A stretch of DNA of 64,000 bases from a virus. This document shows positions 6,774 through 15,633 of the stretch, one piece after another (position 1 is the stretch's first letter; every line of letters begins with the position of its first letter). The position numbers were made by a program, and so were the translations under genes. Location of the stretch: positions 1 to 64,000 of the IMG/VR virus record IMGVR_UViG_3300034198_004780, one strand, 5' to 3'. Under the pieces are notes generated by a model. That model was not told the DNA's origin. It saw only the letters and a list, made by a program, of their open reading frames with translations, and searched no databases.

Positions 6774-8560
6774 GCCTCTACGTATTCTGGATTTGTATCG
6801 TAGCTGGTAAAACCGTTTTCCTTAACAACACGTAGTACAGTATTAACTCGCCCAATCAACTCATCTTTATGCGAGATTAAGAAAATATTCTTATTGCGCT
6901 CACGTGCCATCTTCTTGAGAACTGACAACCCAGCTTCGACGCCTGCAGCATCCATGCCTGCATCAATAAGCTCGTCAACAAACAACAGATTGATGTGCTG
7001 ATACAAGTTTTCCCAAACATCACGGAAGGCAAAACTCAAAGACAAAATCAATCGATTACGTTCACCGCGTGATAAATTATCAAAGTCCAAATCCTGTCCT
7101 AACTGTGTGATCTCAACATTAAGATCGTTTAAGAATGTCACACGATGCGGCAAGCCCATCTTGTCAATATAATAGCTCAAACGTTTGTTTAGGTAGCTCA
7201 AGTTTTGATCAATAATCTTCTTACGGATAAACGAATCCTTGTTTGTCAACAACTTATACAAGAACTCTTGGTGCTCTTTGACTTTAGTTAGATCATTTAC
7301 TGCGTCCCAAGTAATTTCCTGTAGAGCAGTATGCTTGAGTTCTTCGATCTGTTCATTGTAGGGATTGGCTTCGTTGAACTTGTGCTCAAGACTCTGTTCC
7401 AAGCTGGCAAGATTGTTCTTGTGACCCAATGCTTCTGCCTCAGAGTCATAGAATGTAGTTGGAGGACGGGGCAAGTCGCCCAACTCTAACAGGCCGGTCT
7501 GAACTAGATCTAAATCATTCTTGACCTTATCATAATACGCACCAGCTTCTTCGCGATGCTTATTGGCTTCGACTATTAGTTCGGTGTGCTTGTGATCGTG
7601 TAGCTCTTGCTCGCAAGCGTGACATTTCTTATTTGCTAGACTTTCTAGGTCTTTTCTATACTTGGTCACTGACTTTTCCGCCTGTCCCAACGCAGATTCT
7701 AGCGTAGCACGTTGTTTGTTAAGTTCTTTGATAGTGCTGTTATTGACGTTCCATAGCTTTAGAGCCGCATGATCGGCAAGCTCTGCTTCGATATCCACAT
7801 CACTCAACTGCATAATGCTCTTGCCCAATTTTTCTAAATCATGTTCCTTTTTAGTCTCCCAAGCAGAGCTTTTAATACCTAGACTGTCAATGCTCTTCTG
7901 CACATTTTCGTTGGCAGTCTTGATACCTGCTATCTTAAATTCTTCAGCTTGTATATTGTCTTTGACAGTTTTTATCATAACTTTGAGATTTTCTGCTTTT
8001 TCTGACAATACTGTAATGCCTAACAACTGTTCAATGACCTCACGCTGATCAGCTGCCTTCATTGATAGAAACGGTTCAGTGTAGGTGTTCAAAGCTACTA
8101 GATGCTTGAACATGGTATGACTCATACCCAACAACTGTTCTATGTGTTTCTGTGTCTCACGACTGTCGCCTTGAGCATCATCTTCTTTTTCATCTGCGGC
8201 CTTTTGTTCTTCGTTATTGACATATAGACGCAATAGGTTAGGTTTTCGACCACGCTCAATACGATAGTCAACACCTCCTACTTCAAACTCTACTGTGACT
8301 AACATGGCCTTGGCATTTGTTTTGTTAATCAAGTTCTCTTTGCGGATATTTGTAAGAGCATTACCATACAATGCGTAACTTAGGGCATTGATCATGGTAG
8401 TCTTACCTGTGCCGTTGCGTGATCCGCTGTCGTCACCGCCTAGGTCTAAGTTCTCACCTAAGACTAAAGTCAAGTGCTCTTTGTCGAAGTCTACTGCCTG
8501 TGTTTGATTTCCTACTGACAGGAAATTTTTAACAGTTATATTGCGGATTTTAAATGACAT
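6770..8560 (-). CDS. gp46: Recombination nuclease subunit gp46 (Rad50/SbcC-like)
   Basis: ATPase subunit of the gp46/gp47 complex that resects DNA ends for recombination-dependent replication and degrades host DNA. It has 596 residues (T4: 560). Walker A is GSRNGTGKTT at residues ~46-55, a Cys-x2-Cys zinc hook (KKCHACEQEL) lies in the middle of a long coiled coil, the ABC signature is LSRGERNRL, and Walker B is LLFVDELIDAGMD near the C-terminus. All key motifs are intact. It lies six bases behind gp47, the usual order of the SMC-nuclease pair, and is served by the promoter at 9606-9634. Confidence 0.95.
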   Translation of the reverse strand: MSFKIRNITVKNFLSVGNQTQAVDFDKEHLTLVLGENLDLGGDDSGSRNGTGKTTMINALSYALYGNALTNIRKENLINKTNAKAMLVTVEFEVGGVDYRIERGRKPNLLRLYVNNEEQKAADEKEDDAQGDSRETQKHIEQLLGMSHTMFKHLVALNTYTEPFLSMKAADQREVIEQLLGITVLSEKAENLKVMIKTVKDNIQAEEFKIAGIKTANENVQKSIDSLGIKSSAWETKKEHDLEKLGKSIMQLSDVDIEAELADHAALKLWNVNNSTIKELNKQRATLESALGQAEKSVTKYRKDLESLANKKCHACEQELHDHKHTELIVEANKHREEAGAYYDKVKNDLDLVQTGLLELGDLPRPPTTFYDSEAEALGHKNNLASLEQSLEHKFNEANPYNEQIEELKHTALQEITWDAVNDLTKVKEHQEFLYKLLTNKDSFIRKKIIDQNLSYLNKRLSYYIDKMGLPHRVTFLNDLNVEITQLGQDLDFDNLSRGERNRLILSLSFAFRDVWENLYQHINLLFVDELIDAGMDAAGVEAGLSVLKKMARERNKNIFLISHKDELIGRVNTVLRVVKENGFTSYDTNPEYVEA

Positions 8561-8566
8561 AGGTTC

Positions 8567-9583
8567 TTATAAGTTATGGTAAATGTCTAACAGTAATTTT
8601 TTGTCAAACGAATCAGAATCAATATTAACCATTTGGTCTGTTACAATTTGATCAACTGATTCAAACTCTGCGTCTAAACTATCGTCAATATTGCCTTCTA
8701 ACGTGTTCTTTTCTTGTATTAGGCTAATTTCACGAATATCGTATTGTTGGATAAACGTTTCTTTTAAGAAGTTTGCTTCTTCGTAGCTGATGTCAATGTC
8801 AAGATTTACCTTCAAATACATCTTTGACTTCATGATGTCGTCTTTCTGATCAATCAGTGTTGACAGTTTAACGTTTCTGTACTTGGGTGCATCTGGCCAA
8901 GATTTATATTCAGGCTTACCACCCCAATCCATATACATCATTCCGCGATCATCGTCCCATACGTCTGCAAAGTTATGCGGAAAAGCATTGCCAATATAAA
9001 CAACATTGCCGTTGTGCTGACGTTTGTGGAAGTGTCCTGAGAATACATATTCTGGACTGGCTAGATCACTTCGTTGAATCTCACCGTGATCTGGCATTTG
9101 CACCATGGCGTTCATGTAAAAGCTAGGAAGTTCAAAGTGACCAAATACATATCGGCTCTTTAATTCTTTCATCTTTTTCCATTCATCACCTACTAACCAA
9201 GGAACCAGCGTGACGTCGCCAATCGTAGTTACATGATCCACAACGGTTACACCGGGAATATGTCGACCGAACATTGAGCTATGAACGTCACGCTTGTCTT
9301 TATAGAACAGATCATGGTTACCTGGAAACCAATAGAACTGTTCAAATGCCGCGCCTAGCTTCTCTAGACAGCGCAAACTGGTATCCAAGGTAATTAGGTT
9401 GATACTATTTCTATTGTGATGCCAATCACCTAGAAAGATACAGGTCTCCGCGCCTTCTGTTTTGGCCTCAGCAATAAACCAATCAACAAAATCTTCACAG
9501 TCTTGATTGTGTGTCAGGCTGTTGGACTTTAGGCCATAATGTATGTCGGTAAAACATGCAACTCTCTTGAATAGATTGCTCAT
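8567..9583 (-). CDS. gp47: Recombination nuclease subunit gp47 (Mre11/SbcD-like)
   Basis: Catalytic subunit partnering gp46 in end resection. The calcineurin-type phosphoesterase motifs appear in order: FTDIHYGLK (D-x-H), FLGDWHHNR (GD-x-x-x), FPGNHDLFY (GNHD), FGHFE and FSGHFHKRQ (GH-x-H). The C-terminal acidic tail fits the capping region that binds gp46. I chose ATG 9583 (MSNLFKRV) because AGGAGA lies nine bases upstream; the in-frame ATG at 9592 directly abuts that site. Length is 338 residues against 339 for T4 gp47. Confidence 0.95.
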   Translation of the reverse strand: MSNLFKRVACFTDIHYGLKSNSLTHNQDCEDFVDWFIAEAKTEGAETCIFLGDWHHNRNSINLITLDTSLRCLEKLGAAFEQFYWFPGNHDLFYKDKRDVHSSMFGRHIPGVTVVDHVTTIGDVTLVPWLVGDEWKKMKELKSRYVFGHFELPSFYMNAMVQMPDHGEIQRSDLASPEYVFSGHFHKRQHNGNVVYIGNAFPHNFADVWDDDRGMMYMDWGGKPEYKSWPDAPKYRNVKLSTLIDQKDDIMKSKMYLKVNLDIDISYEEANFLKETFIQQYDIREISLIQEKNTLEGNIDDSLDAEFESVDQIVTDQMVNIDSDSFDKKLLLDIYHNL

Positions 9584-9605
9584 TGATATCATTCTCCTAA
9601 TAGTT

Positions 9606-9634
9606 AGTATACACTACTGCCCGGAGAAAATCAA
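9606..9634 (-). promoter_or_regulatory. Sigma-70 promoter for gp47-gp46 operon
   Basis: TTGATT and TATACT are separated by exactly 17 bases on the minus strand, followed by AGGAGA and the gp47 start. The -35 box lies in the last codons of gp55. Confidence 0.7.
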
Positions 9635-10545
9635 GCCTCTTCTTCTCCATCTTCAACTGACTCAGCTTCAGACTTTGGCATACGCATCTTTTTGTAGAGT
9701 TCTGCTTGCCGTGCTACTTCTTCTGCAAACTCTTGACTGTTCTGTCGTGTCATACTAGGGGTTAAACCATTTTCTTCTAATAGATCATCGCGAATATTCT
9801 GCATCTTCTTTTCCAAGTTTAGGATACGAGTAAACGAGTTGGTAACTGCGGCAGTATAATAGGCAAACGGATTCTCTGATTTACTTTCATCAAACTGTAG
9901 TCCAATCTGACTCAACTGTAGGATCGCCTGACCTTTCATTTCTTCAATGTAGGTATAACCACGCCAGTTGCTTCGCTGTGCATAACGCTCTGACAACTTG
10001 ATATACATTTTACCAAGATTCTCAGTAATGCGTCCATGGTCTTTGCTAAACTTACCTGTTTTAATCCCACCCTTCCAATGACTCTTACCTACACACTCTA
10101 GATTATCATTCTCATCAAACTTCCAATGTTGGTATGGAGGAAAGTTTACCTTTTCGTGAGCGTCTGCTGTGGTTTTTGTAGTTTTCTTACGACCTGGCGC
10201 TAGCGGAATATGATCAAATGTCATAATTCGAATAACTAGATCGGTTTTTTTAATTGTTTTGTAATCTGGAGTAACTTCTGCTAATTTAACTTTTTTATCT
10301 CCAGCTAGTCTAGCTATTACAAATGCCGCTAACCCTTGTCTTTTTGCCCGCATACGCTTGGCATCTGCAAGTGTACGTATGTTTATCTTGTCTAAAGATG
10401 GCAAAATAATGTCATGTTGAATGTAATCTTTGCTGACATAGCTACTGAAACTTGCTTTGCTTTTGTGTATTTCCGCAAGTAAATCTTTATTATTTAGGTA
10501 CTTTTGTTTACGACCTGACGGCTGTATGATTACTGAATTGGGCAT
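9631..10545 (-). CDS. gp55: Late sigma factor gp55
   Basis: Directs RNA polymerase to TATAAATA late promoters, in T4 together with gp33 and the gp45 clamp. The family core is in the C-terminal half: YIEEMKGQAILQL, then KSENPFAYYTAAVTNSF and RILNLEKKMQNIRDDLL, matching sigma region 2. At 304 residues it is far longer than T4 gp55 (185). The extra N-terminal ~150 residues are basic and contain ADAKRMRAKRQGLAAFVIAR and PPYQHWKFDENDNLEC. The start follows AAGGAGGG. Late boxes found in this window agree with its role, and it has its own consensus sigma-70 promoter. Confidence 0.88.
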   Translation of the reverse strand: MPNSVIIQPSGRKQKYLNNKDLLAEIHKSKASFSSYVSKDYIQHDIILPSLDKINIRTLADAKRMRAKRQGLAAFVIARLAGDKKVKLAEVTPDYKTIKKTDLVIRIMTFDHIPLAPGRKKTTKTTADAHEKVNFPPYQHWKFDENDNLECVGKSHWKGGIKTGKFSKDHGRITENLGKMYIKLSERYAQRSNWRGYTYIEEMKGQAILQLSQIGLQFDESKSENPFAYYTAAVTNSFTRILNLEKKMQNIRDDLLEENGLTPSMTRQNSQEFAEEVARQAELYKKMRMPKSEAESVEDGEEEA

Positions 10546-10568
10546 CTTAGCGCACCCTCCTTTTGTAT

Positions 10569-10597
10569 ATTATACTTGAAATGGTTGGTTGTGTCAA
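10569..10597 (-). promoter_or_regulatory. Consensus sigma-70 promoter for gp55
   Basis: TTGACA, 17 bases, TATAAT: a perfect consensus on the minus strand, followed by AAGGAGGG and the gp55 ATG. It implies early expression of the late sigma factor by unmodified host polymerase. Confidence 0.8.
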
Positions 10598-10632
10598 CCA
10601 AAGATTAATTAAGTTAGCATTTTATTTATCTG

Positions 10633-10640
10633 GTTAAATA
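10633..10640 (+). promoter_or_regulatory. Weak late promoter-like box before structural operon
   Basis: GTTAAATA followed by CT resembles the T4 late consensus TATAAATACT with mismatches at the first positions. It lies 20 bases before the first gene of the 31-kb plus-strand operon, where a late promoter is expected. No better match is present in the intergenic space. Confidence 0.4.
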
Positions 10641-10660
10641 CTGCACAGGGGAATAATTTA

Positions 10661-11719
10661 ATGGCCGACAATACAATTGTAACAACATCGGAAGACGCAG
10701 TAGCAACGTCTGATCCGTCTATTCAATTTTTTGACGACGGTTCCTCAATTCAATCTTTTGAAGATGGATCCACGTTAGCAACAGATGAAGAGGGCAATGT
10801 AACGTCATCTCCAGCTACAGAAGAACCAGCAGTTACAGAAGAATACACAACGGATAGTCTTGGCAATACATTTAAGAATGGATTTCTATACCGTGCTGCT
10901 GAAATAAATGATTCTATTGACGAAAGTGCAGAATACACAACTGATAGTCTTGGCAATACATTTAAGAATGGATCTCTATACCGTGCTGCTGAAGTAGATG
11001 ATACTACTGGGGAAAGTCTAAGCAGTACCACCGATAGTAGTGGACGATCAATTCCTGTTCCAAAAGGAGCACAGCCTGCTATTCCTCCAGCAGCACAGGC
11101 ACAATGGGGCCAAGCTAAAGATCTAAGAGTTAAACTTAAAGTACCTTCTGAGTATCTCAAAGGTCCAGGAGCAGGCCCTGCTAAAATACTACAAAAGAAC
11201 GGCGGAATATTATTTCCGTATACTCCTACTATATCGATGTCTAACCAAGCACGATACGCAACTCAAACACCGATGCACTCAAATTATCCTCTGTACTTTT
11301 ATCAATCCAGTTCATCAGGTCCAATTAAAGTCAGCGCAAAATTCACAGTGCAGAATGAATTTGAAGGTGCGGTATTGCTGGGAGTAATACATCTATTAAG
11401 AGGATTGACTAAAATGAAATTTGGTAACGATCCGGATGCCGGAGCACCTCCCCCTGTCTGTCGATTTGATGCCTACGGTGATTACATGTTCCACAACGTA
11501 CCGGTTGCAATATCTAGCTGGTCGCACGAGCTTCCAGACAATGTAGATTATATTGCCATTGGCCGTCCAGGTAGTCCAACAACCTATGGCCGCAGTATGG
11601 TTCCAGTAATTAGTACAATAACATTAGATCTCAATATCATGTACAGTAGACAAGAAATGTTAAATTACAATGTTAAAGATTGGATCAGCGGCGGCCTTCG
11701 ATATAAAGGATATCTATAA
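10661..11719 (+). CDS. Tail tube/baseplate structural protein (gp48/gp54-like candidate)
   Basis: A 352-residue protein and first gene of the late structural operon. The N-terminal ~145 residues are acidic, Ser/Thr-rich and repetitive, with two 30-residue repeats. The rest (from LRVKLKVPSEYL) looks like a beta-rich folded domain found in marine T4-type phages, with ILFPYTPTISMSN, FTVQNEFEGAVLLGVIHLLR, PPPVCRFDAYGDYMF and IMYSRQEM. Position directly before gp53 and a length near T4 gp48 (364) suggest a tube-cap or tube-initiator role; this is inferred from context, not from a diagnostic motif. The stop overlaps the gp53 start by one base. Confidence 0.6.
   Translation: MADNTIVTTSEDAVATSDPSIQFFDDGSSIQSFEDGSTLATDEEGNVTSSPATEEPAVTEEYTTDSLGNTFKNGFLYRAAEINDSIDESAEYTTDSLGNTFKNGSLYRAAEVDDTTGESLSSTTDSSGRSIPVPKGAQPAIPPAAQAQWGQAKDLRVKLKVPSEYLKGPGAGPAKILQKNGGILFPYTPTISMSNQARYATQTPMHSNYPLYFYQSSSSGPIKVSAKFTVQNEFEGAVLLGVIHLLRGLTKMKFGNDPDAGAPPPVCRFDAYGDYMFHNVPVAISSWSHELPDNVDYIAIGRPGSPTTYGRSMVPVISTITLDLNIMYSRQEMLNYNVKDWISGGLRYKGYL
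10840..11019 (+). repeat. Two tandem 90-base coding repeats
   Basis: Two copies of a 90-base unit begin at 10840 and 10930. They encode EYTTDSLGNTFKNG-(F/S)-LYRAAE followed by a variable acidic tail. The first ~65 bases are almost identical between copies, which points to a recent in-frame duplication in the N-terminal extension of the tail protein. Confidence 0.85.
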
Positions 11720-12018
11720 TGGATCAGTACAATAAATCAAGTCCTTACGCAGACACACAACTGACCTCGGGGTATCTTGATGTTATTAATTTTATTGATA
11801 TCCCGTCTCAGAATGATGATATTCAATTTACCATAACCTCTTTATACATGCATCGCCCAGATTTATTGGCCTACGATCTTTATGGAGATAGTCAACTATG
11901 GTGGGTATTTGCAGTTCGCAACAAAGATGTAATCCTTGATCCGTTGTACGATTTTGTACCGGGACAGGTAATATTTCTACCTAAACTAGAAACAATTAAA
12001 TTAGTTATGGGATTCTAA
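11719..12018 (+). CDS. gp53: Baseplate wedge protein gp53
   Basis: Joins the wedge (gp6/gp25) around the hub. The 99 residues contain the family signature MHRPDLLAYDLYGDSQLWWV, then NKDVILDPLYDFVPG and a C-terminal LysM-like strand IFLPKLETIK. T4 gp53 is about twice as long (196), but short forms of this core are usual in cyanophage-type relatives. The start overlaps the previous stop (TAATGG), and the next gene begins directly after the stop. Confidence 0.9.
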   Translation: MDQYNKSSPYADTQLTSGYLDVINFIDIPSQNDDIQFTITSLYMHRPDLLAYDLYGDSQLWWVFAVRNKDVILDPLYDFVPGQVIFLPKLETIKLVMGF

Positions 12019-15000
12019 ATGGCCGATACAGTATATACAACTGCTGACACCGCTCGCCGCCGCGCCGAAGACCCAGAAATTCAACAAACAATCAACGCTG
12101 CTTATGAGCGATTTAAAGCAGGTGCGCAAGACGGAACAATATACACTGATCCCAATGGTAGAGTTGTAAATTTTGCCCCCTCATCAAACGCAAACGACGG
12201 TGTTGTCCAATCAAAGACAGATAAACCGTCTGCAGGTCAAATAGAAACAACTCCAAAAAAAGAAGACCCCTCCTCAGCAAAAACTGTAGGATTTAATTCT
12301 AAAGAAAAATATAAATCTGCCACTGAAAAAAACATTCTTCATAATTATCGATCTTGGACATATAATTTTGCACTTGGTCCAATAACTCGAGAAGCAATAT
12401 CAAATCAAGCTCTGCTAGGTATTGACGTTAAAAAATTTGCCATAATTAATACCGCTGGTAAAGGCACCGCAGGTATGGGTATTCATCAAGGCGGCGAAAA
12501 TGCCAAGGGTTCTAACATGACGTCGGCGAGTCAGTTGGTTGCAGGATTCAATACAAACAGTCCTGGACGATTTGACATGTTTATGGATAATGTACAGATT
12601 ACCAGTTTGATCACAGGCGGAAGTCCTGCATCAGGAACATCGATTGCATCAAATATTACATTTGATGTGTTTGAACCTTATAGTATGAACGGATTTATTG
12701 AGTCTCTACAGGTATCGTCTAAGGCAGCTGGCTATGTAGATTATACAAAGGCAGTATTTGCTCTGCGTGTGCAATTTCAAGGATACCCCGACACCGGGTT
12801 AGCCGCTGAAACCAAAGCTGAAATTATTCCACAGAGTACTAGATACTTTACCATGAAGATTTCAAAAGTAGACGTTGATGTAAACGAAACTGGTACTAGA
12901 TATCGATGCGAAGCAATTCCCTTTACACAAATGGGATTTGGTATTGCCAATAAGCTAACGTCGGATATCAAGGTATCAGGTAACACCGTAGGCGAGGTAT
13001 TAAAAACCTTTATTAAAGCAGTTAATGACAAGGTTAAAGATGCAACTAAAAACACTACAGATGAGCAAGGGTATGATACCTACGAAATATCAGTTCCCAA
13101 GTTATCTACAGTTGGGACCCCACAGAATACCAAAAGCGCAATACTGACCAGCGGCACTGGAACAAATGCTTTTCAAAATGTTGAAATGCTCAACAAGGTA
13201 ATGAATGAAGAATTGAAGGAAGTTACCGTATTTCAAATGCCTACCCCAGCAGACGTAGATAAAACCAATAAGTCTCGAGGAACAGCCGCACCAGCGACTC
13301 CTGTAAGATTAAATCCTAAAACAGGTACAGTGGTATTTGGCACAGGTGCAAACATACATGATTGTATTGCGGCAGTAATTCGAGACAGTGCCTATACAAG
13401 AGATCTTCTTACAGTCGAAGCAATAGAAAAAGCTAAAAAAAGTTCTGATGGTATGTTAACCTACTTTACCATTAGAATGGAAAGCGATCTTAAAAGATTT
13501 GACAGTGCTAACAACAAATATTTTTGCAATTATCGATATGTAATAGAGCCATACAAAATTCACTTTACAAAAATTCCTGGAGAAGAAATTGCTTCAATTA
13601 ATGTGGAAGGGATTAAAGCAAAGCTAAAAAGAGAATACAATTATATATACACGGGAAAAAATGAAGATGTAATTAAATTTAATCTAAATTTTAACAACTT
13701 ATACTATACTGCTATTCCTGCAATGATGGGTAATAAACCTTCTTCAAATAACAAAGAATTTGGAGCCTCGCCTAATAACGGAGTTGAAGTCCGTGCAACA
13801 AAAGCAACAAGTGAAGCAGAAGGCAAGGATTCCAAAGGATCACCAACTGCTTCACAAGCAACTGATCCTACCGAAAGCAATGATCTTAAACAGGCTGCAA
13901 AAGCTGGCCAGACACAAAATTCAGCTTATTACAAGTTGGCGCAAAATTTACACGAAGCAGTATTAAATACCACGGCATTAATTACTGGCAATCTTGATAT
14001 ACTTGGAGATCCATATTTTTTATGTAATGGCGGAATGGGCAATCAGGATCTTGTATTAGCTGAACCAATGAAAACCAAAGACGGGCAAGCACCTTATACT
14101 CAAGGACCTGTTTATGTTAATATAAATTTTAGAAATCCTATTGACATTGATCCAGCAACTGGTTTATTAAAATTCGATCCTAATCTAATTCCTTATAGCG
14201 GCATTTATCAAGTAACTACACTTAAGAATAGTTTTGTCAACGGTGAGTTTAAACAAAGTTTAGCAATATTAAGACTACCAGGACAGATTGTTGGAAAAGG
14301 TGAAACGGTATCTACCACGAAGACAAAGACTCGTCCACAGATTGGACAGCAAGTGGTTAAAGACAGTGCACCAGCAGACGTGTTAACCGCTGGATTTAGA
14401 CCCAGCGATTTTAATCTAGCAACATTATTGAGTAGGGGATTGCCAAGTACTGGCTTACCGGGAGTGTTGAGTAATTTCACCAATGCGGCCTCTGGAATAG
14501 GCAGCACCGTGCAAGGGGTTTTAAAACAGGCTGCCGGAGCGACTGGTGCCTTGAGTAACATAACTAGTCAATTGGGAGCCAGTCCGATTGGTGGGGTGAA
14601 TCAATTGACTAGTGGAGTTAGACTAGCGGCATCTGGATTAAGTGCAATAACCAACGTTACAAATATTGGAGCCACTACGGTTAATGCCATTGGTAATACA
14701 ATTGGTAATGTTGCAAATATTCCCAACGCAGTTACAGGCCTTGCTAACAACATGACAACTTCATTAACTGCTGTTCCGGGTCAAGCAGTTGATCTAGTAA
14801 ACAATTTATTCAACAATGCCGTTGGTCAAGTTAGTGGAGTAAAAACTCTTGTACAAAACACAGTTGATCTTGGCACCAACGCTGCTAAACAGGTAGGCGG
14901 AGTTGTTGACAAAATAGCTAGCTTACAAAATTCAGGAATCAATGATACCAACGATATTACAACAAAATTAGGAATAGATCCAGCTAAATTATCTGGACTG

Positions 15001-15633
15001 GGCCCCGAACTTGCTAGTCAGATTTCTAGTCAGTTGTCTACAGTTGCCAGTCTAGTTCCAGAAAATTCTAATCTAGGCGATCTAGCTGACCAAGGTGTAT
15101 CTTTTGCTAAACTGACTGGCGACAAGATAAAAAATCTATTTGCAATACAGGCAAAAGCCACAGCACCAGAGGCAATAGACCCCGAAGTTGCGTCAATAGT
15201 TTCTTCAGTCAACGGCAGCGTCAAGAGTTTATTAGGCGGTGCCGCAAATCTCGCCGCGCTTACTGACATTAATTCTGTAGGCAATCCGTTAGGTGCTGTA
15301 ACTGCTGGCCTTAACGCTGGACTACAATCAAGTCAAGCAGTCTTTGGTAGTATTTCAGCAGTTCAAAATCAGGTGAAAAATGTTATTGGCACTAGTTTGG
15401 GTGTTGCTAATAATGTTGGATCACTAGCACAAAATTCACTTAACTCATTTTCACCAGCCGGCGTTAATCTAGGATCTGTCGAAAGCAACATTACCAGCGT
15501 TAATTCAATAATTCAAAATACAACAAAAATAACCAACATGGCTTCTGCTGTGACGACACAGTTTGGAAGTTTGCGCCAGGCTAGTCCTTTAGATAAATTA
15601 ATACAAAGCAGTAACATACAAAGGAGCGTCTAA
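12019..15633 (+). CDS. Large baseplate hub-like protein
   Basis: A 1204-residue protein between gp53 and gp5, where the gp27 hub function is expected. Residues ~85-780 look folded, with FDMFMDNVQITSLI, ITFDVFEPYSMNGFIESL, TRYFTMKISKVDVDV and HDCIAAVIRDSAYTRDLL, suggestive of tube/hub-type beta domains. Residues ~790-1204 are a low-complexity, Asn/Gly/Ala/Ser-rich helical region of loosely repeated TNIxNxVxxL-type segments. T4 gp27 is only 391 residues, so the tail is an unusual addition. The stop overlaps the gp5 start. Role by context and partial resemblance only. Confidence 0.55.
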   Translation: MADTVYTTADTARRRAEDPEIQQTINAAYERFKAGAQDGTIYTDPNGRVVNFAPSSNANDGVVQSKTDKPSAGQIETTPKKEDPSSAKTVGFNSKEKYKSATEKNILHNYRSWTYNFALGPITREAISNQALLGIDVKKFAIINTAGKGTAGMGIHQGGENAKGSNMTSASQLVAGFNTNSPGRFDMFMDNVQITSLITGGSPASGTSIASNITFDVFEPYSMNGFIESLQVSSKAAGYVDYTKAVFALRVQFQGYPDTGLAAETKAEIIPQSTRYFTMKISKVDVDVNETGTRYRCEAIPFTQMGFGIANKLTSDIKVSGNTVGEVLKTFIKAVNDKVKDATKNTTDEQGYDTYEISVPKLSTVGTPQNTKSAILTSGTGTNAFQNVEMLNKVMNEELKEVTVFQMPTPADVDKTNKSRGTAAPATPVRLNPKTGTVVFGTGANIHDCIAAVIRDSAYTRDLLTVEAIEKAKKSSDGMLTYFTIRMESDLKRFDSANNKYFCNYRYVIEPYKIHFTKIPGEEIASINVEGIKAKLKREYNYIYTGKNEDVIKFNLNFNNLYYTAIPAMMGNKPSSNNKEFGASPNNGVEVRATKATSEAEGKDSKGSPTASQATDPTESNDLKQAAKAGQTQNSAYYKLAQNLHEAVLNTTALITGNLDILGDPYFLCNGGMGNQDLVLAEPMKTKDGQAPYTQGPVYVNINFRNPIDIDPATGLLKFDPNLIPYSGIYQVTTLKNSFVNGEFKQSLAILRLPGQIVGKGETVSTTKTKTRPQIGQQVVKDSAPADVLTAGFRPSDFNLATLLSRGLPSTGLPGVLSNFTNAASGIGSTVQGVLKQAAGATGALSNITSQLGASPIGGVNQLTSGVRLAASGLSAITNVTNIGATTVNAIGNTIGNVANIPNAVTGLANNMTTSLTAVPGQAVDLVNNLFNNAVGQVSGVKTLVQNTVDLGTNAAKQVGGVVDKIASLQNSGINDTNDITTKLGIDPAKLSGLGPELASQISSQLSTVASLVPENSNLGDLADQGVSFAKLTGDKIKNLFAIQAKATAPEAIDPEVASIVSSVNGSVKSLLGGAANLAALTDINSVGNPLGAVTAGLNAGLQSSQAVFGSISAVQNQVKNVIGTSLGVANNVGSLAQNSLNSFSPAGVNLGSVESNITSVNSIIQNTTKITNMASAVTTQFGSLRQASPLDKLIQSSNIQRSV

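Noticed and set aside
10840-11019. CRISPR array
   Set aside because: Two in-frame coding copies without spacers of uniform length; clearly a duplicated protein segment.
14208-14561. 117-codon minus-strand frame in the hub gene
   Set aside because: Complement of the repetitive coding tail; isolated on the wrong strand inside a 31-kb plus operon.
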